A DNA stretch of 64,000 nt from Marchantia polymorpha subsp. ruderalis. Its lineage: Eukaryota > Streptophyta > Marchantiopsida > Marchantiales > Marchantiaceae. The notes beneath the pieces are model-generated. The model saw only the letters and a list, made by a program, of their open reading frames with translations. It was not told the DNA's origin and did not search any database. This document shows, piece after piece, positions 26,406 to 39,100 of the stretch (the first letter of the stretch is position 1; each line of letters starts with the position of its first letter). Both the position numbers and the translations under genes were made by a program. The stretch lies in contig AP031353.1 of assembly GCA_037833965.1 (NCBI GenBank), forward strand, positions 15,626,501-15,690,500. The letters are read 5' to 3'.

Positions 26406-29400
26406 ATGGAACCATCAAAGAGGAAAGCCGAATCTCGTAAACCACCGAAGGGTGGGTTCAAGAAGTCCCGCACCAGGGGAAGCAGAGATGGTGGAAAGAG
26501 CTTCGACGGTACGGACACCACTGATCAATTCGAAGGTGAGTCGTTAGCAATTGATTAATAGATCAGAAGGGTGATTGTCATTGGAACTGCGTAGTTGATG
26601 ACACAAACGAAACTGATGTTTCGTAACGAATTACAGCAGATTTAAGTAAAGAACAACGAATTATCAAAGCCAGATCAAGAGATATCTGCACAGTCCGGCC
26701 GTTGCCGAAATAAATTAGATCAGTTGTTTCAAGTTCCACTGAGGTTGCTAGCTTCCCGTCCTGTGCATAGTGATTCAAGAATCTCTGGCAATTTTAAAAG
26801 TATTTGATTGTTGAGCTTATGAGATGTCAGATTAGGAAGACCATTTCAGTAGTCTCGAACGTTGCTCTTGTACAGAATATCCCAAACACTACAGCGAAAC
26901 GTAGTGAAGATTATGCAACAAATAAGGCCGAGAGTACTGCAGTGACGGTATATTGTGTGCTCCCAAGATTCCTTCATCGTTTCAAGTCGATGCTCGATTT
27001 CCAATTTCACGGAAGGATTCGGGTCGAAGCTCGTGACTGAAGGAAAACTGGCTTGAAGCATCAACCTCTTGGTCAGCTCAAGCGAAAGAAGAAGGCGTGT
27101 CTAGAGTTATTCAAATAACATGTTCTTCACAGCCAACAACTGAACTTTGAAAAAACACAACTAAGAACTGAATATCGGGGCAGGACATGCTGCTGATCCA
27201 GGTTGTTTTATCTGTATTTGTTGCCCGCACACTCGTTAACATAGGTTTTATTCTAACAAAGGTCCACACTGACTGCAGATAAGTGGAAGAGAGGCGTTGA
27301 TGAGGTCGTTGACTCAAGACTTTGGGTACAGAAACATTCTCCGGTCAGCGAAAAAGACTTGGCAGTTCACAAGCGAAAGGTCGAAATATTGGTCTTGTAA
27401 CGCAGATCTTGAGTTGGAATCTCCTAACCTTCACAGGGATTTTGAGTTTTGTTTGACGACCGTAGGTAGACAAGAAATCCTCTCATACCGTTGAAGTAAA
27501 CTGAATTGCTCAACTTCGACGTGAACAGGTGGCTGAAGTGAGGGAGTGGATCGAAGAGCAAGTGCAAGACCCTCCCGAGGTAGGGCCAGGTTGAAGTTGT
27601 CTTTTAGACCTCACTATTATGAGCTTCCTTTGTACTGTGAGATTTCTTAACATTTAACAGCCATCCTTTTCTTTTGGTAAACTTGAGGCCTGTCGAAGAT
27701 GAAATCCAGCTGTTATTACTGCCCCCAATGACATTATTGGAGCTTTGTTTGTTGCTGGCAGTCCCACAGTCGAGTGCTGGTCTTAACCGGCCCCGCAGGC
27801 GTTGGGAAAACGGCAAGTCACCAACCTTTCAAAGTATCAGGTTCTAAAATGCATGGATGTTTGCCCAGGCTGAATATCGTGAATTAAGGTTTCTGAAGGT
27901 TAATCATCCGTGAAGTTCTTCTTGCTATTGCCTGGACTTCAACCCATTGAAAGGCTCATTCTTGGCTCGAATGCAGGCAGTCGTGCTCACGTTAGCAAAA
28001 TCTATGGATCTCGAGTTGCTGGAGTGGACAACCCCAACGCCAACTCTGTGGAATGAATTTTCACATCATGCTGCTACAGGTAGTGAGATGGTCTTTCAAA
28101 TTTACCTTTTTAGTTTCTTTTCCTTAGTGATGGTAGTACCTAGGTCTTGGTTTTCTTCCAGAGTCGTTTTAGGAGATATCTGATTCGAGCATCAATGCTG
28201 AGCAGGGGCACCTTACATGTCGAAAATTGATGAGTTCGAGGTCTTCATAGAGAAGGCAAGGAAATTTGTGTCACTTCCAACTTCATCATTAAGCTCTTCA
28301 ATTCGACCTCAGACAAAGTCCTCAGGGTTGACAAAGCTAGGCGCTTCAAAGAAACGGACCAAATTACTACTGATAGATGACCTTCCCAACGTCCACGACA
28401 AAGCGCATCGTCAGCGTTTATCAAGGACCCTGCATGGTCTTGCAGTTTCTTCAAGGTTTCCAACGGTTGTGGTCATTACGGACGCAATTGGCATAGCTGA
28501 ATACCAAGAAGATAGAAAGGTTGTAACGAGTGAAATCATTCAAGCTCTGGAAAGAGGAGGAGCAAAAAAGGTTGGAATGACGTACTTTTCTAGTGTGTAA
28601 TGGCACCATTGCCACAACTGTTACTTCTTCCCCTCATGTTCAGCTGCTATTGTAGCCCTCAAGCTTTATAAGGACTCCTGTCACCGCCAACTAAAAGAGA
28701 ATGTCCAATCTTGCTTCACCCAGATGTGGGCGGACTCTTTACCATCAGACTTATGTGGAAGACAGGGATAAGCTATTTTGCAATTTCTCATTTTGTCAGA
28801 GTCTGCATCTGAAACTTTTGTTTTATTGCGCAGGTTGCATTCAACCCGATCACCGTTAATGCTATTTTGAAGGTCCTGAAGAAAGTGCAACTTATTGAGA
28901 AGTCCAAGGCTCCGCTCGAGAGTTTAACCTCTATAGCTGAGAACTGTTTGGGCGATATTCGGCAAGCTTTGGCATCCCTACAGTTTCTTTGCCTTGGTCT
29001 TGATTCACGTGCTCCACGTAGTTCGAACTGGGACCCCGGAGGTGGTGACGCTTGGAGTTTTGAAACCAAATTGCCATCAAACGATTGTAAAGCGCTTACT
29101 CAAAGTAATGTCCCCGAGACGCCAACTTTAGGGGATCGAGACTTGAGTTTGTCCCTTTTTCATGCCCTGGGAAAAATCTTGCACAACAAGAGGTTCAATG
29201 ATGTGCTGGCTCCTACAAGTGCGTATTCTCCATCAAAGCCCCCTCTTCCTTAAGCTGTGTGTTTCATATCAAGACACTAAGCTGATCATGCATACGGAGC
29301 ATAGAATGTGGTCACTGTGGTGAGTGTACAATCTCTGAAGGAGTTGTTCGTTGAATCGTACCAGATGATTGTGAGAAGCTTAGGCTGAAAGAGGAGTATC

Positions 29401-30903
29401 GCAGAAATCCATTGAAAATGGCGGAGCCTGAAGTTGTTTTATCTCAGGCATACGCAGAAACAGCCACAGTAGCTGCGTTTCTTCAGGAGAATGGTGAGTA
29501 ATCCATTTTGGAATCGACATGGTGTGTACTTGTTTGGAGCAGTTTATGTTTTTGGTCCAGTATAGCGTGAGAAAATGACTTTGTCAATTGTGGGTTTGAG
29601 TTGACGTAAAGAATATTGATTGTAAGGTCATCCTTGAGTAGTATAAAGATAGTGGTTTACAAGTGACTCTAGGTTATTGACATTCCTACTGCTGAATTTA
29701 AACTTCCACCACCGATTTTGAGTATGATCCTTGCTTCAGTTTTGCAGTTTGTGGATGAGGAAGCTACGGATGATGTAGCGTCTATATCATCATACCTGAG
29801 CGACGCAGATTGTTTGCTTGGTGGAGAAGGAAGTATGCGTTCCAGGCGTGGTGCTCTAAACTTTTCTGACGTCGAGCCTTCTCAGGTGGCATACGCCGCC
29901 GCCAGTTCTGTAGCTGCCCGTGGAGTTCTCTTCTCCAATGTCCATCCCGCTCCTCCTAGGTTTGTTATTTACATAGTTACGTTGTTCCAGCATAGCTTTG
30001 CTGGTTCTGATGACAGCAGCCATGCCAATTAAAAGATATTTTTGTAAAGTAAGAAAGACTAAATAATCGTTACTTGCAGCAAGACGAAAAGAACAAGTTT
30101 TGCATACTTTCTTCCGCTTGTTGTCAACGTACAAATATCTGACTGATCTCACAATGTCTTTCTACTTTGCGACTTACCGACTTGAAAGAGCTGTACGCGG
30201 ATATGTCCTACCTTGTGTAAGTTGTTAGAGTGCTCACTATGCCGCACTGGTGAAACAGGTGGCAGAGTCTTCGAGCACCCTTTCTTTGGCAAGTGGAACG
30301 CCAAAGGAATCGGAAAAAGGTATGCTCGAATGGAACAAGAATTTTTGAACTAGCGATAAAACTTATTACTCTTGAGAATAATTTGTCTTTTGAAACCCTC
30401 TCCTTTTCCTTTCCCTCTTAATAAAGTTAAGCTGTAAACTTGAATATCGGACATCAGCTTCCGTTGCTTGAAGAAGGAATCACTTCCACTAAGTTCTCCA
30501 GGAGTTGGAATTAACATTATGCTTTTGACATATTGTCTGGTTCTTAGACTATTGTGTCAGCATGAGGACGTAATTTTTTAACTTAATCTTTTGTGTGGAC
30601 CATGAACAGATTGAGATCTCCTCGGATGCCTTGTCCGGTATGTTTCCTACTATACATGTAAGTAGTTCAGTTCTAGCCACGGAGGTGTACCCTTATATTC
30701 AAAAACTGCCCAGGCAGTCTAGCAGTATATGGCATGCTACAGAAATCTATGAGCATATATGTGCGGAGCCTCTCATCCCAGATGAAGATGAAATGGAGCT
30801 GGATACCATGGCCGACGACGCGAAACCCGTCAAACAGAATAGTTTTGTTCTTGAGTCAATTGATTCAGAAATGGACATAGAAGATGAAATAGAGGAATGG
30901 TAA
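26406..30903 (+). CDS. RAD17: RAD17 checkpoint clamp-loader subunit
   Basis: Eleven exons with matching phases: 26406-26535, 27279-27391, 27529-27579, 27762-27812, 27977-28079, 28206-28570, 28834-29218, 29365-29493, 29740-29959, 30259-30319 and 30610-30903, giving 633 residues. The order of motifs is that of RAD17: a basic N-terminus, LWVQKHSP then DLAVHKRKV, Walker A GPAGVGKT (108-115), SKIDEFEVFIEKARK, Walker B LLLIDDLPN (203-211), VAFNPITVNAILK, CLGDIRQALASLQFL, and LSLSLFHALGKILHNKR. The acidic C-terminus ends DIEDEIEEW. RAD17 replaces RFC1 in the clamp loader that puts the 9-1-1 ring on damaged DNA and activates ATR signalling. The junction of exons 4 and 5 can be read as a GC-AG intron or, shifted four bases, as a GT-AG intron. 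Confidence 0.92.
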
Positions 30904-31091
30904 AACACCACGTACTTGTACATAATTTTTTAAACTTATATATACAAGGAGTCATGTGTCTGGAGCCATAAAGTTCAGTCGTGGTGAAGTTGGAATATTG
31001 GGTTATTTTTTTGGCCTGTTTCTTGTGCTACGAAGTGTTCGGTTGCGATTTTTGAGATCTGCTAGTTTACACGCAGTAGTTTTGGAAAGTC

Positions 31092-31097
31092 AATAAA
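31092..31097 (+). terminator. Candidate polyadenylation signal of RAD17
   Basis: AATAAA lies 190 bases after the RAD17 stop codon in a T-rich context. This is a plausible position, not a demonstrated one. Confidence 0.45.
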
Positions 31098-31239
31098 TAC
31101 ATGTGGCACTGGAGGTAAACTTCAGGTCAGTTTCTGGTGTTCTGCAATTGACGCTATTCTAGTTTGGTGCAATTCACGGAGGGATCGCAGTCACTTTTCT
31201 TGTCTTCTGGAATGCCTTTCAATGAGCTTTGGAGACGTT

Positions 31240-34138
31240 GGAACTTAAAAACTTTTTTTTTAATTACTATTATTTAAAATCTAGATTACCTCAGATATTA
31301 ATATACCTTGGTAAGTGTAGTGTAGAACTGAGGAATTACACGCTTCTGTATTAACTTGTAAAGTGATGTTATAGGTAAACATAGCTATCTCAAGGACATG
31401 AGTTAAACTCAGCAATTATTTTACATATGATTGTGTGTGTTAATTATAATTATATAATTAACACACATTATGTGTTAATTATAACACACAAACGTATGCA
31501 TGTGGAGTGAGTGATCTATTACTAATACAACAATCTTACAACTAGATATATATGAAAAAATCAAAAAAATATGATTAGATTCATATTGAATAACAAATTG
31601 TTAAAAATCTTTATCCAATATGAACGTTGTATTCATAGAATAACAATAATTTAGGTAATAAGTCTAATATAAAAGTTGTAATGAATGTTAGATGAATAAA
31701 TTATAAATATATCACAAATAAAATACAAAATACATTATGAATTAATTGTTTTTTTCATAATTGTTTCTATAAATCACATTTATATCAAACAAAATTGAAA
31801 TTGTTAAATTTCAAAAACATTTTATTTAAATTTTTTTATAATTCACACAAAAAACTATCGATTAACACAAAAAGATAAATTATTCTTTTCTTATTATGGA
31901 AATTGAATCTTATTAATGAATTTAAGATCATATATTTATAATCTGCAAAATATTTTCTGAATTAATATTTTTGATATATGATTAAAAACAAATGATTTAA
32001 ATATATTCTATGTTTAAAAACTTACAATATCTGATAAATTTTTTATATCAGTGAAATAATTAATTTTTTTTAATTTAATTCAAAAATATTTCAAAAATAT
32101 GATTTATTTTTAATATTAAAAACTAAATTTAGTATATTAAAAATTTATGTTATTTAAGAAAAAAAATTAAAATATTTTATTTAAAATAATTAAAATCTAA
32201 AATTTAAATTACTTAACTTAATTTTTTCCTTAAATTTAATGTTTTACATATGTAATTTCAAACGCATAAGTGAAAAGAGTTTTGATAGTTCGATATGGTT
32301 CAATTTTGGCACTACTAGCAGGAGTTGGACAAAGTTTTCATGTACGTTTTTCTTCCGCTTGGCTGTACAGTCGACATGATGCACAATGTAACATATGTTT
32401 GAATTACTTTAGCCTAATCAGCAACTGGCATTGAATGATGTTTGTCTGTACACGTGATTCTCAACGTAGCGATGAAGTAATCTTAGTTTCAAATTGTTCA
32501 AATTATAATAAAAAAATTAAACTTTAAAATTCTAACAAATACAACATAAATTATGAAAATTATTTTTAATAATGTTAAAAATAAAAAAATATTTTTTTAA
32601 TGTTTATTATTTCATTTCAAATTATTTTGTGAATTTCGAGATTCAATTTACTTTAAACTTGCTATTACAATAAAGAGATTTCTTTGAACAAACCAGAATG
32701 CTGTTTTCAGTTGAGTTAGAGGAATGATTGAATTTTATCCAGCACTAACCTCACGGCACACAATCTTCCACAAGTTATTCTTATGATTTCACACAGCCAA
32801 ATTTAGCTCTTTGACTTGGACTGATCCATCCATTTTTAACTTGCTTTGTCATCTTCGTTCTTACCCCTCAAGCTTAGGCTTGATCCCCCCATGAATATCT
32901 TTCCGTGAACACTTCTCGTCCATCTGGAAGAGAAGTAGTCGAGATTGTGGTGATTTGTGCAGATGGCATCTGAACATTTTTTGAGTTCCAAACCCTGCAT
33001 GCTTGGCTTAAAACCTCCCCATCTCTGGATGTTGAATATATAGCTAGACTGCTTTGTGTAGATCTTTCGAGTAGTATTGGAAGTACTCTCAAATTTGAAT
33101 ATTTCCCTGCATTGCTCCGTGTACACCTGTCTATAGTGACTCGAAGTACTCTGATCAGTAAAAATGAAATGCATGTGTTAGATTGTTTTGAAAAAAATAT
33201 ATCCAAGAGTGGACGAACTTACAAAAAGATTTGCAAAATATGTGGATATGTACACTATTGAAGAGTGTATTCATGTTGATGCTCGGAAGAAAAAGCAAGT
33301 TATTACTTTCAAAAATAAAATTGTTTTTGAAAACTTGTTGAGTGAAAAATCCCAATGGATTTGCTATTTAAATTTTCAACTTTCGTCATTATTTGTTACA
33401 AACATCAAAATTGCACTCTTTGCTCATGATAAAAGTTTCATGACTTCCGAAACTCCAGCTTGAGATAATTTATTCTATACTCTTCTCCTCTACTTAATAA
33501 TATCATATTTGAATTACGTTGTATCTGTAGTTTACATCCCCAAACTTGATTAGATCATAATGAATCCAAACTGGCTCACTAATACATTGTTGGGTGAATT
33601 GGTAGCTATATAACTAGTCTTTTCCGACAAATCATTGTCACGTGTATAGAGTAATTAATTATCCAACATAAATGTTGCCACTCACTAGGTTGCCGTATTT
33701 CTATTTTTGCACAGTACATTGAATACTACATTGCAAAATGCTCGTCATCTCCATGTCGCATCATTACCCTCCTCTTTGCTCGTGCGTTACTTCCAGAGTA
33801 ATGCTTGACATTCACCACAATTATCCACTTCGGCATTTCTTCATTGAACCTTACGTTCTTGTTGTCCCCGATCAAATGAATGGACTAAACCCGGAATCTA
33901 CAGTTACTCTTGTTCTCTTGAATTGAGATCTAGAAACTGATCCAAAAACGCTAATTACGATTATCAATTCTCAATGTGCAATAACACTTCTCCCTCAATA
34001 ACCTCAAAACTAGACCTGCTGGAGTTCAAATATATGAGTTGTTAGATAATCTGCCATAATTAGCCGGTATGCACAAGCCGTTAGAGTAGTGCACGCTTTT
34101 GTCGCTCTCGCTGCAATGAGTCGTTAGGTCAAATAAGT
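31240..34138. other. Very AT-rich intergenic region, probably decayed transposons
   Basis: 31.2-32.3 and 32.5-32.7 kb are extremely AT-rich with poly-T/poly-A runs and no coding signal. 32.7-34.1 kb is less extreme. It includes a 91-codon open frame at 33188-33463 that I could not assign. By analogy with the readable decayed LTRs at 46.4 and 52.9 kb, I infer old deaminated transposon sequence. Confidence 0.35.
31434..31467. repeat. Near-palindrome of 15 bp with 4-base loop
   Basis: 31434-31448 pairs perfectly with 31453-31467, with loop ATTA. A second, smaller inverted copy of the same TGTGTTAATTATA motif follows at 31470-31490. Being AT-rich, it is less remarkable than the other hairpins. 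Confidence 0.7.
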
Positions 34139-35517
34139 CATGTGTGGTGTTCATGCAGGAGTGCGTTCGAGTTTTTAGGATCGTGCATGGCGTGTACGTG
34201 GTCATGGGTTGGTATAATCAGTAGTGTGTGCGTGTTATGCACTTCGGAAGGTGTTAGATAGTGTATGTGGTCTTTATATATCTGCTTTACAAAATAAAAG
34301 ACTGCCAGTTTTTAGAGCATCAAAATTACTTTGTTCGCGTGTGTTCTGTTGATCAAACATGTTGTTCTGTTGTGTTTTCTGTGTGATTTGTTGAACAGGC
34401 TGGAGCGGGTCGTTCCGGCCCACAATCTGATATCAAAACAAGAGTTTGAGTGTTCCTAGCAACGTCATGTCCATGAAGTTGCATGGGAGTTCGTCACGGA
34501 CTCCTTTGTGGGATGAGCGACACCACTGGCTCTTCCCTCCTCCTCGCCATGGCTGACACTGTGACAACATCGGCCAAATTGTTGTCCACCGCATTGTTAA
34601 GGAGGCGTCGGAGACTTTCCAGTACCCAATGCTGACTAGACAAACTATCATGAATGGGAGCTCATGATGATCATCAACCTCCAGGCGCAAAGGCTTGGGC
34701 ATCATTTGAGATTGGTAGCGTGAAATACAGCTAGGATCGACTCACGTTAGCTGCGATTGTTCGTCCAATCATGCCAGAGATGTTGTACACTATAAAGAAA
34801 AAGTCCACAGCCAAGGAGGCGATCAAGATCATGCGGATGGACGTTGATCGCGTTCACGAGAGCAATGCTTAGAAGCTGCGGCGCGACTTCAACAAGATCG
34901 CCTTCAAGGATGAAGAGTATGTTCACGACTTTTACATGTACATCACCAGCCTCGTCAACAACCAGCATCTCCTTGGCGACATCATCAACGAGTGTAAGTA
35001 GTGCACAAAATGTTGAAGATCGTTCTTGAGCAATTTGATCACTTTGCAATCTCCATCAAGACGTTGCTCGACGTCAGAATGATGTTTGTCGAGGAGATGA
35101 CGGGACGACTGCGTGCTGTCGAGCAGAGACATGAGGCGCGGAGGCTGACTGCAAAGATGGACTCGCGACTGCTACTCTCCACCAAGGAGGAGAAGATGAT
35201 CTGTTGCATGCGTCGACAAAAGAAGGAGGCCGTGTGCGGTGGTGGCGACTTCGGCTGCTGTTATTGGACTTCGCAACCCGGCTCGTCACAACCGAGTCGT
35301 GCGCGTAAGGCGCCCCGCAAGGCCACCAAGGGGTATCAATGCCGCTACTGCAAGAAGTATGTGCACTAGAAGCGTGATTGCAGGAAGAAGAAGCGCGACG
35401 AGACAGCGAACTTGGTCCATGCGCAAAAAGACGGGGAGGACGAGCCAATCCTCATGATGGCATCGATGAACTCATCGGCGCATAATGAAGTGACGACCGC
35501 GGATTGTAAGACCGGAT
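34139..35517 (+). mobile_element. Ty1/copia retroelement relic: LTR piece, PBS-like site and broken gag
   Basis: 34139-34423 looks like an LTR: it has TTTATATAT near 34274, AATAAAAG near 34294, and a CACA end followed by a degenerate tRNA-iMet-type primer site (TCTGATATCA). From about 34730 to 35510 the plus strand encodes a copia gag (UBN2/DUF4219 type) with stops and frame breaks. Readable blocks are KKKSTAKEAIKIMRMDVDRV, LRRDFNKIAFKDEEYVHDFY and FDHFAISIKTLLDV, then MTGRLRAVEQRHE. A zinc knuckle CRYCKK...KRDC at 35338-35390 has a stop codon in its middle. The element ends abruptly at about 35517, where a second retroelement begins. It is non-functional. Confidence 0.65.
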
Positions 35518-35826
35518 GTTGTATGTGTGAAATAAAACTAGAAATAACCAAGGAGTCAATCATGGTTAGGATAGTTATGACTAAGTGTAGCTAGTTATAA
35601 CTAAGTTTATCAAGTTACAACTATGTTTAGCAATAATGTCTATACTTGGCGGAATAACTAGAGAAGTTCTAAAAGATTTAAGTGAGCACTTCTATTTTGT
35701 TTTAAACAAAAGTCTAGATTCAAAGAGAAAATACTTTTGACTTCATGTTTAGTTTTGATTTGTTTGACTAAATAAGTAATACTCTATTGGTTAGAATAAG
35801 TCTAATGTTCACTTAGTGGCAAGTGG

Positions 35827-35831
35827 AGGTT
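35827..35831. repeat. Left target-site duplication AGGTT
   Basis: This is identical to 41802-41806 on the other side of the Ty3/gypsy element. Five bases is the usual duplication length for the superfamily. Confidence 0.9.
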
Positions 35832-36158
35832 TGTAACACTAGGGTTTAGAGAGAAGTTCACTCGAAGATAGAAACGTAAACTCTGAAGATGAGAGATACC
35901 AACAATGGTTCTCCTCTCCCTTATATAGCTCTCACCAACAAGTACAAGGTGATAAGATCTAATCCCCACCATCCATCCCACTCATAGTGGATGGACGACG
36001 TGGCGCATCCAACTAACACACTAACTAACACATCCACTCTGTACCTACCAAGTGCGCGGATCGCTGACGTGGCAGCTATGACTAGTGCACACTAAAGTAT
36101 CTACATCAATATTTAGAGTAACCTCTACTTTAGTTCTAACTAACTAAAGATGGTTACA
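35832..36158 (-). repeat. 3' LTR of the Ty3/gypsy element (327 bp)
   Basis: It begins TGTAACACTAGGG and ends GGTTACA on the plus strand. Compared with the 5' LTR it lacks about 93 bases from a zone of imperfect tandem units with the core GGATCGCTGACGTGGC, so unit loss by recombination or slippage is likely. Confidence 0.93.
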
Positions 36159-36174
36159 AACCTCCCTCCTTTTA
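36159..36174 (-). promoter_or_regulatory. Polypurine tract of the Ty3/gypsy element
   Basis: On the minus strand a purine run AAAAGGAGGGAGG lies directly before the 3' LTR, where plus-strand DNA synthesis is primed in LTR elements. It overlaps the end of the pol frame. Confidence 0.8.
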
Positions 36175-39100
36175 AGATGCAACGTCCTCGTTGCACATAC
36201 GTTCAAACTCCTGAACTATCAAAGGTGCATTTGCTAAATTTTTAGCTGGTTCCCAAGTTGATTCATACGATGGATAGCCTTTCCATTGAATCAAATACTC
36301 TACTTTGGGGTATTTATGACCTCGAATACGTTTCTTGAGTATCTTTTCTACCTCAAACTCCTCATGATCTGCTATCAAGGTTGGAAGAGGAGGTGGTGCT
36401 GGTTGGTTGGTGAATTGTTTTGGTCGTAGTACATGTTTTCGCAATCGTGACACATGAAATACTGGATGTATTTTCATATGTGGCGGAAGTTCCAACTTGT
36501 ATGACACTTCACCAACACGTTTCAAAACCAAAAATGGACCAATGAACCTAGGGTTTAACTTTGGTGTTCCTACAAGAGACAAATTTGTTGTAGATAACCA
36601 AACATGATCTCCAACCTCAAAATTCCCTTCTCTAAGATGAGCATCGGCATGCTGCTTTTGCCAATTTTGAGCTATCACCAGCTTCTCCTTGGCCTGATGT
36701 AGTCCTCGGTGAATATGCTCCACGAATTCGTTGACTGCTGCAACTTTGGTCGAAAACTCCTCTCCTTTGGGAAGTCTCATCAAACTTGAAGGAGTTATAG
36801 GATGAGCTCCATACATAAGAAAAAATGGAGACACTTTTGTGGATGCATTAACTGAATTGTTATATGCAAATTCCACAAGTGGCAAAAGTTTGTCCCACTC
36901 TTCTTGCTCTTCTAATGTGAATGCTCGTAGCATATCCTCTATGGTTCTATTTGCCCTCTCAGTTTGTCCATCAGTTTGAGGGTGATATGCCGTTGACATT
37001 GCTAGTTTTGTTTTGAAAAAACTAAACAAAGTTTTCCAAAATAAACTAGTGAAGTGAGTACCTCTATCCGTGATTAACACTTTGCTTAAGCCATGATTCA
37101 CAAAAACTGCATCTAGATACAATTGAGCTAGTTGTGGAGCTGTTACTGTTTTTGTGGTTGGCCTGATGTGAATCATCTTGCTCAATTTGTCCACAAAAAC
37201 CACCACTGAATCATGTCCTAACGAAGTCCTTGGTAACTCACATACAAGATCCATGGTGACATGTTCCCACCGCTGTTCGGGAATAGGAAGAGGCTGTAAT
37301 AAACCCACTGGTTTTTGATTACTTGCCTTGTTTTGTTGACAAGCAACACAACTTCGAACATAAGACTCCACATCCTCAAGTATTTTGGGCCAATAGTACA
37401 CTCGTTGTATACTTCCCACGGTTTTCTCCACTCCCACATGACCTGCAATGGCTGTATCATGACTTTCTGCCAAAATCATTGTGCGCAAATCGTGATCTTG
37501 TGGAATCCATATACGCTGATTGTAAAACGCCAAACTTCGAGATTTCTTTGCCTTTCCAGTTTGTAGTGCCCGAGTGATCTCTTCATACTCCTTTGTGGCT
37601 TGTGACATCTTGCTCCACCAATCTCCCTGAATTTTCACTTCTGCAACATGATTCAAACAAGACATGCGTGTGAGAGCATCTGCAAGTTGCTTCTTTCCCT
37701 CCACGTACACAATCTTCATGTTGAAGCGTTGACGCCACTCTGTCCATCGAATTTGTCGTTTGAACAGATCCTTTTGAGTTTCCAAATAAACCAAGGGTTT
37801 ATGATCAGTCTCCACCACAAACTCCTTATCATCCAAATAATGCTTCCAATGTTTGGTTGCCAACACGATGGCTAACTCATCCCGTTTTGTCGTGTGATAA
37901 TTTTGTTCCGCCGCCACCAACTTTCGAGAATAGAAAGCAACTGGATGCCATTCATACTCCCATTCTTGTTGAAGTATGCCACCTACTGTTGTACCTGATG
38001 CGTCAGTGGCCAACTTGATATAACGGTTAGGATCATACCACTTGAGAATAGGTGCGTGTAACAAAGCATCTTTCAATGCTTGAAAAGCTAACTCTTGAGC
38101 TGTTCCCCATCTCCACTTTTGACCTTTCCCTAACATGGAAGTCAAGGTTTGAGCTAGTCGAGCAAAACCTTTCACAAATCTACGATAGAATCCAGTGAGC
38201 CCTAGAAAACTCTTCAATTGAGTTTGATCCTCAGATGCTATCCATTTCTGAATGGCATCTATCTTCTCACTCATCACTTGGATTCCTGTAGCTGTAACTC
38301 TATGACCCAAGTAATCTACTTCTGACTTGCCAAATTCACATTTTGAAGCTTTGGCATACAATTGATTGTTTCTTAAAACTTGAAGTACCTCTCGTAAATG
38401 ACTTCTATGATCACTCAAAGTTTTGCTATACACCAATATATCATCCAAAAAAACAATGACAGATTTATCTAGATAAGAGCGAAAGATATCGTTCATCAAT
38501 CCCATGAATGTAGCTGGTGCATTAGTGAGACCAAAAGGCATCACTAGATACTCAAAGTGTGCATACCTAGTACGAAAAGCTGTCTTGTGAACATCTTCAT
38601 CTGCAATTCGAATTTGATTGTAGCCGCTTCTCAGATCTAGCTTGGTGAAGTACTTCGCTCCTTGAAGTTGATCAAACAAATCATCCATACGAGGTAATGG
38701 ATATTTGTTTTTCACTGTTTGCTGATTCAACCCGCGATAATCGATACATAGTCTCATGGATTCATACTTCTTCTTCACAAAGAGTACTGGAGCTCCATAA
38801 GGTGAAACACTTGGTTGAATGAATCCCTTGCTCAACATCTCCTCCACTTGAGCTTTGCATTCTTCCAATTCGTTCGGAGCCAAACGATATGGAGGTTTGC
38901 AAGTTGGTGTACTTCCAGGTATCACCTCAATCTTGTGATCTACTCGCCTCTTTGGTGGTAATCCTGCAGGTGGATCATCTGGAAAAACATCTTTATACTC
39001 CATAAAAATGTCGTTCAAGGACTCCGGGATGTAAGGTTTGTCCGTGGACCCAATATCTCTTATAAGTCCAAGGAAACATACATCATCTCTAGAAATGGAT

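Noticed and set aside
30655-30676. Strong donor-like CAT|GTAAGT with a TTCAG 13 bases later inside the last RAD17 exon
   Set aside because: An intron that short cannot be spliced, and the unspliced frame reads through with family-like sequence.
33188-33463. Open frame of 91 codons
   Set aside because: Unrecognised, in decayed AT-rich sequence, with no splice partners.
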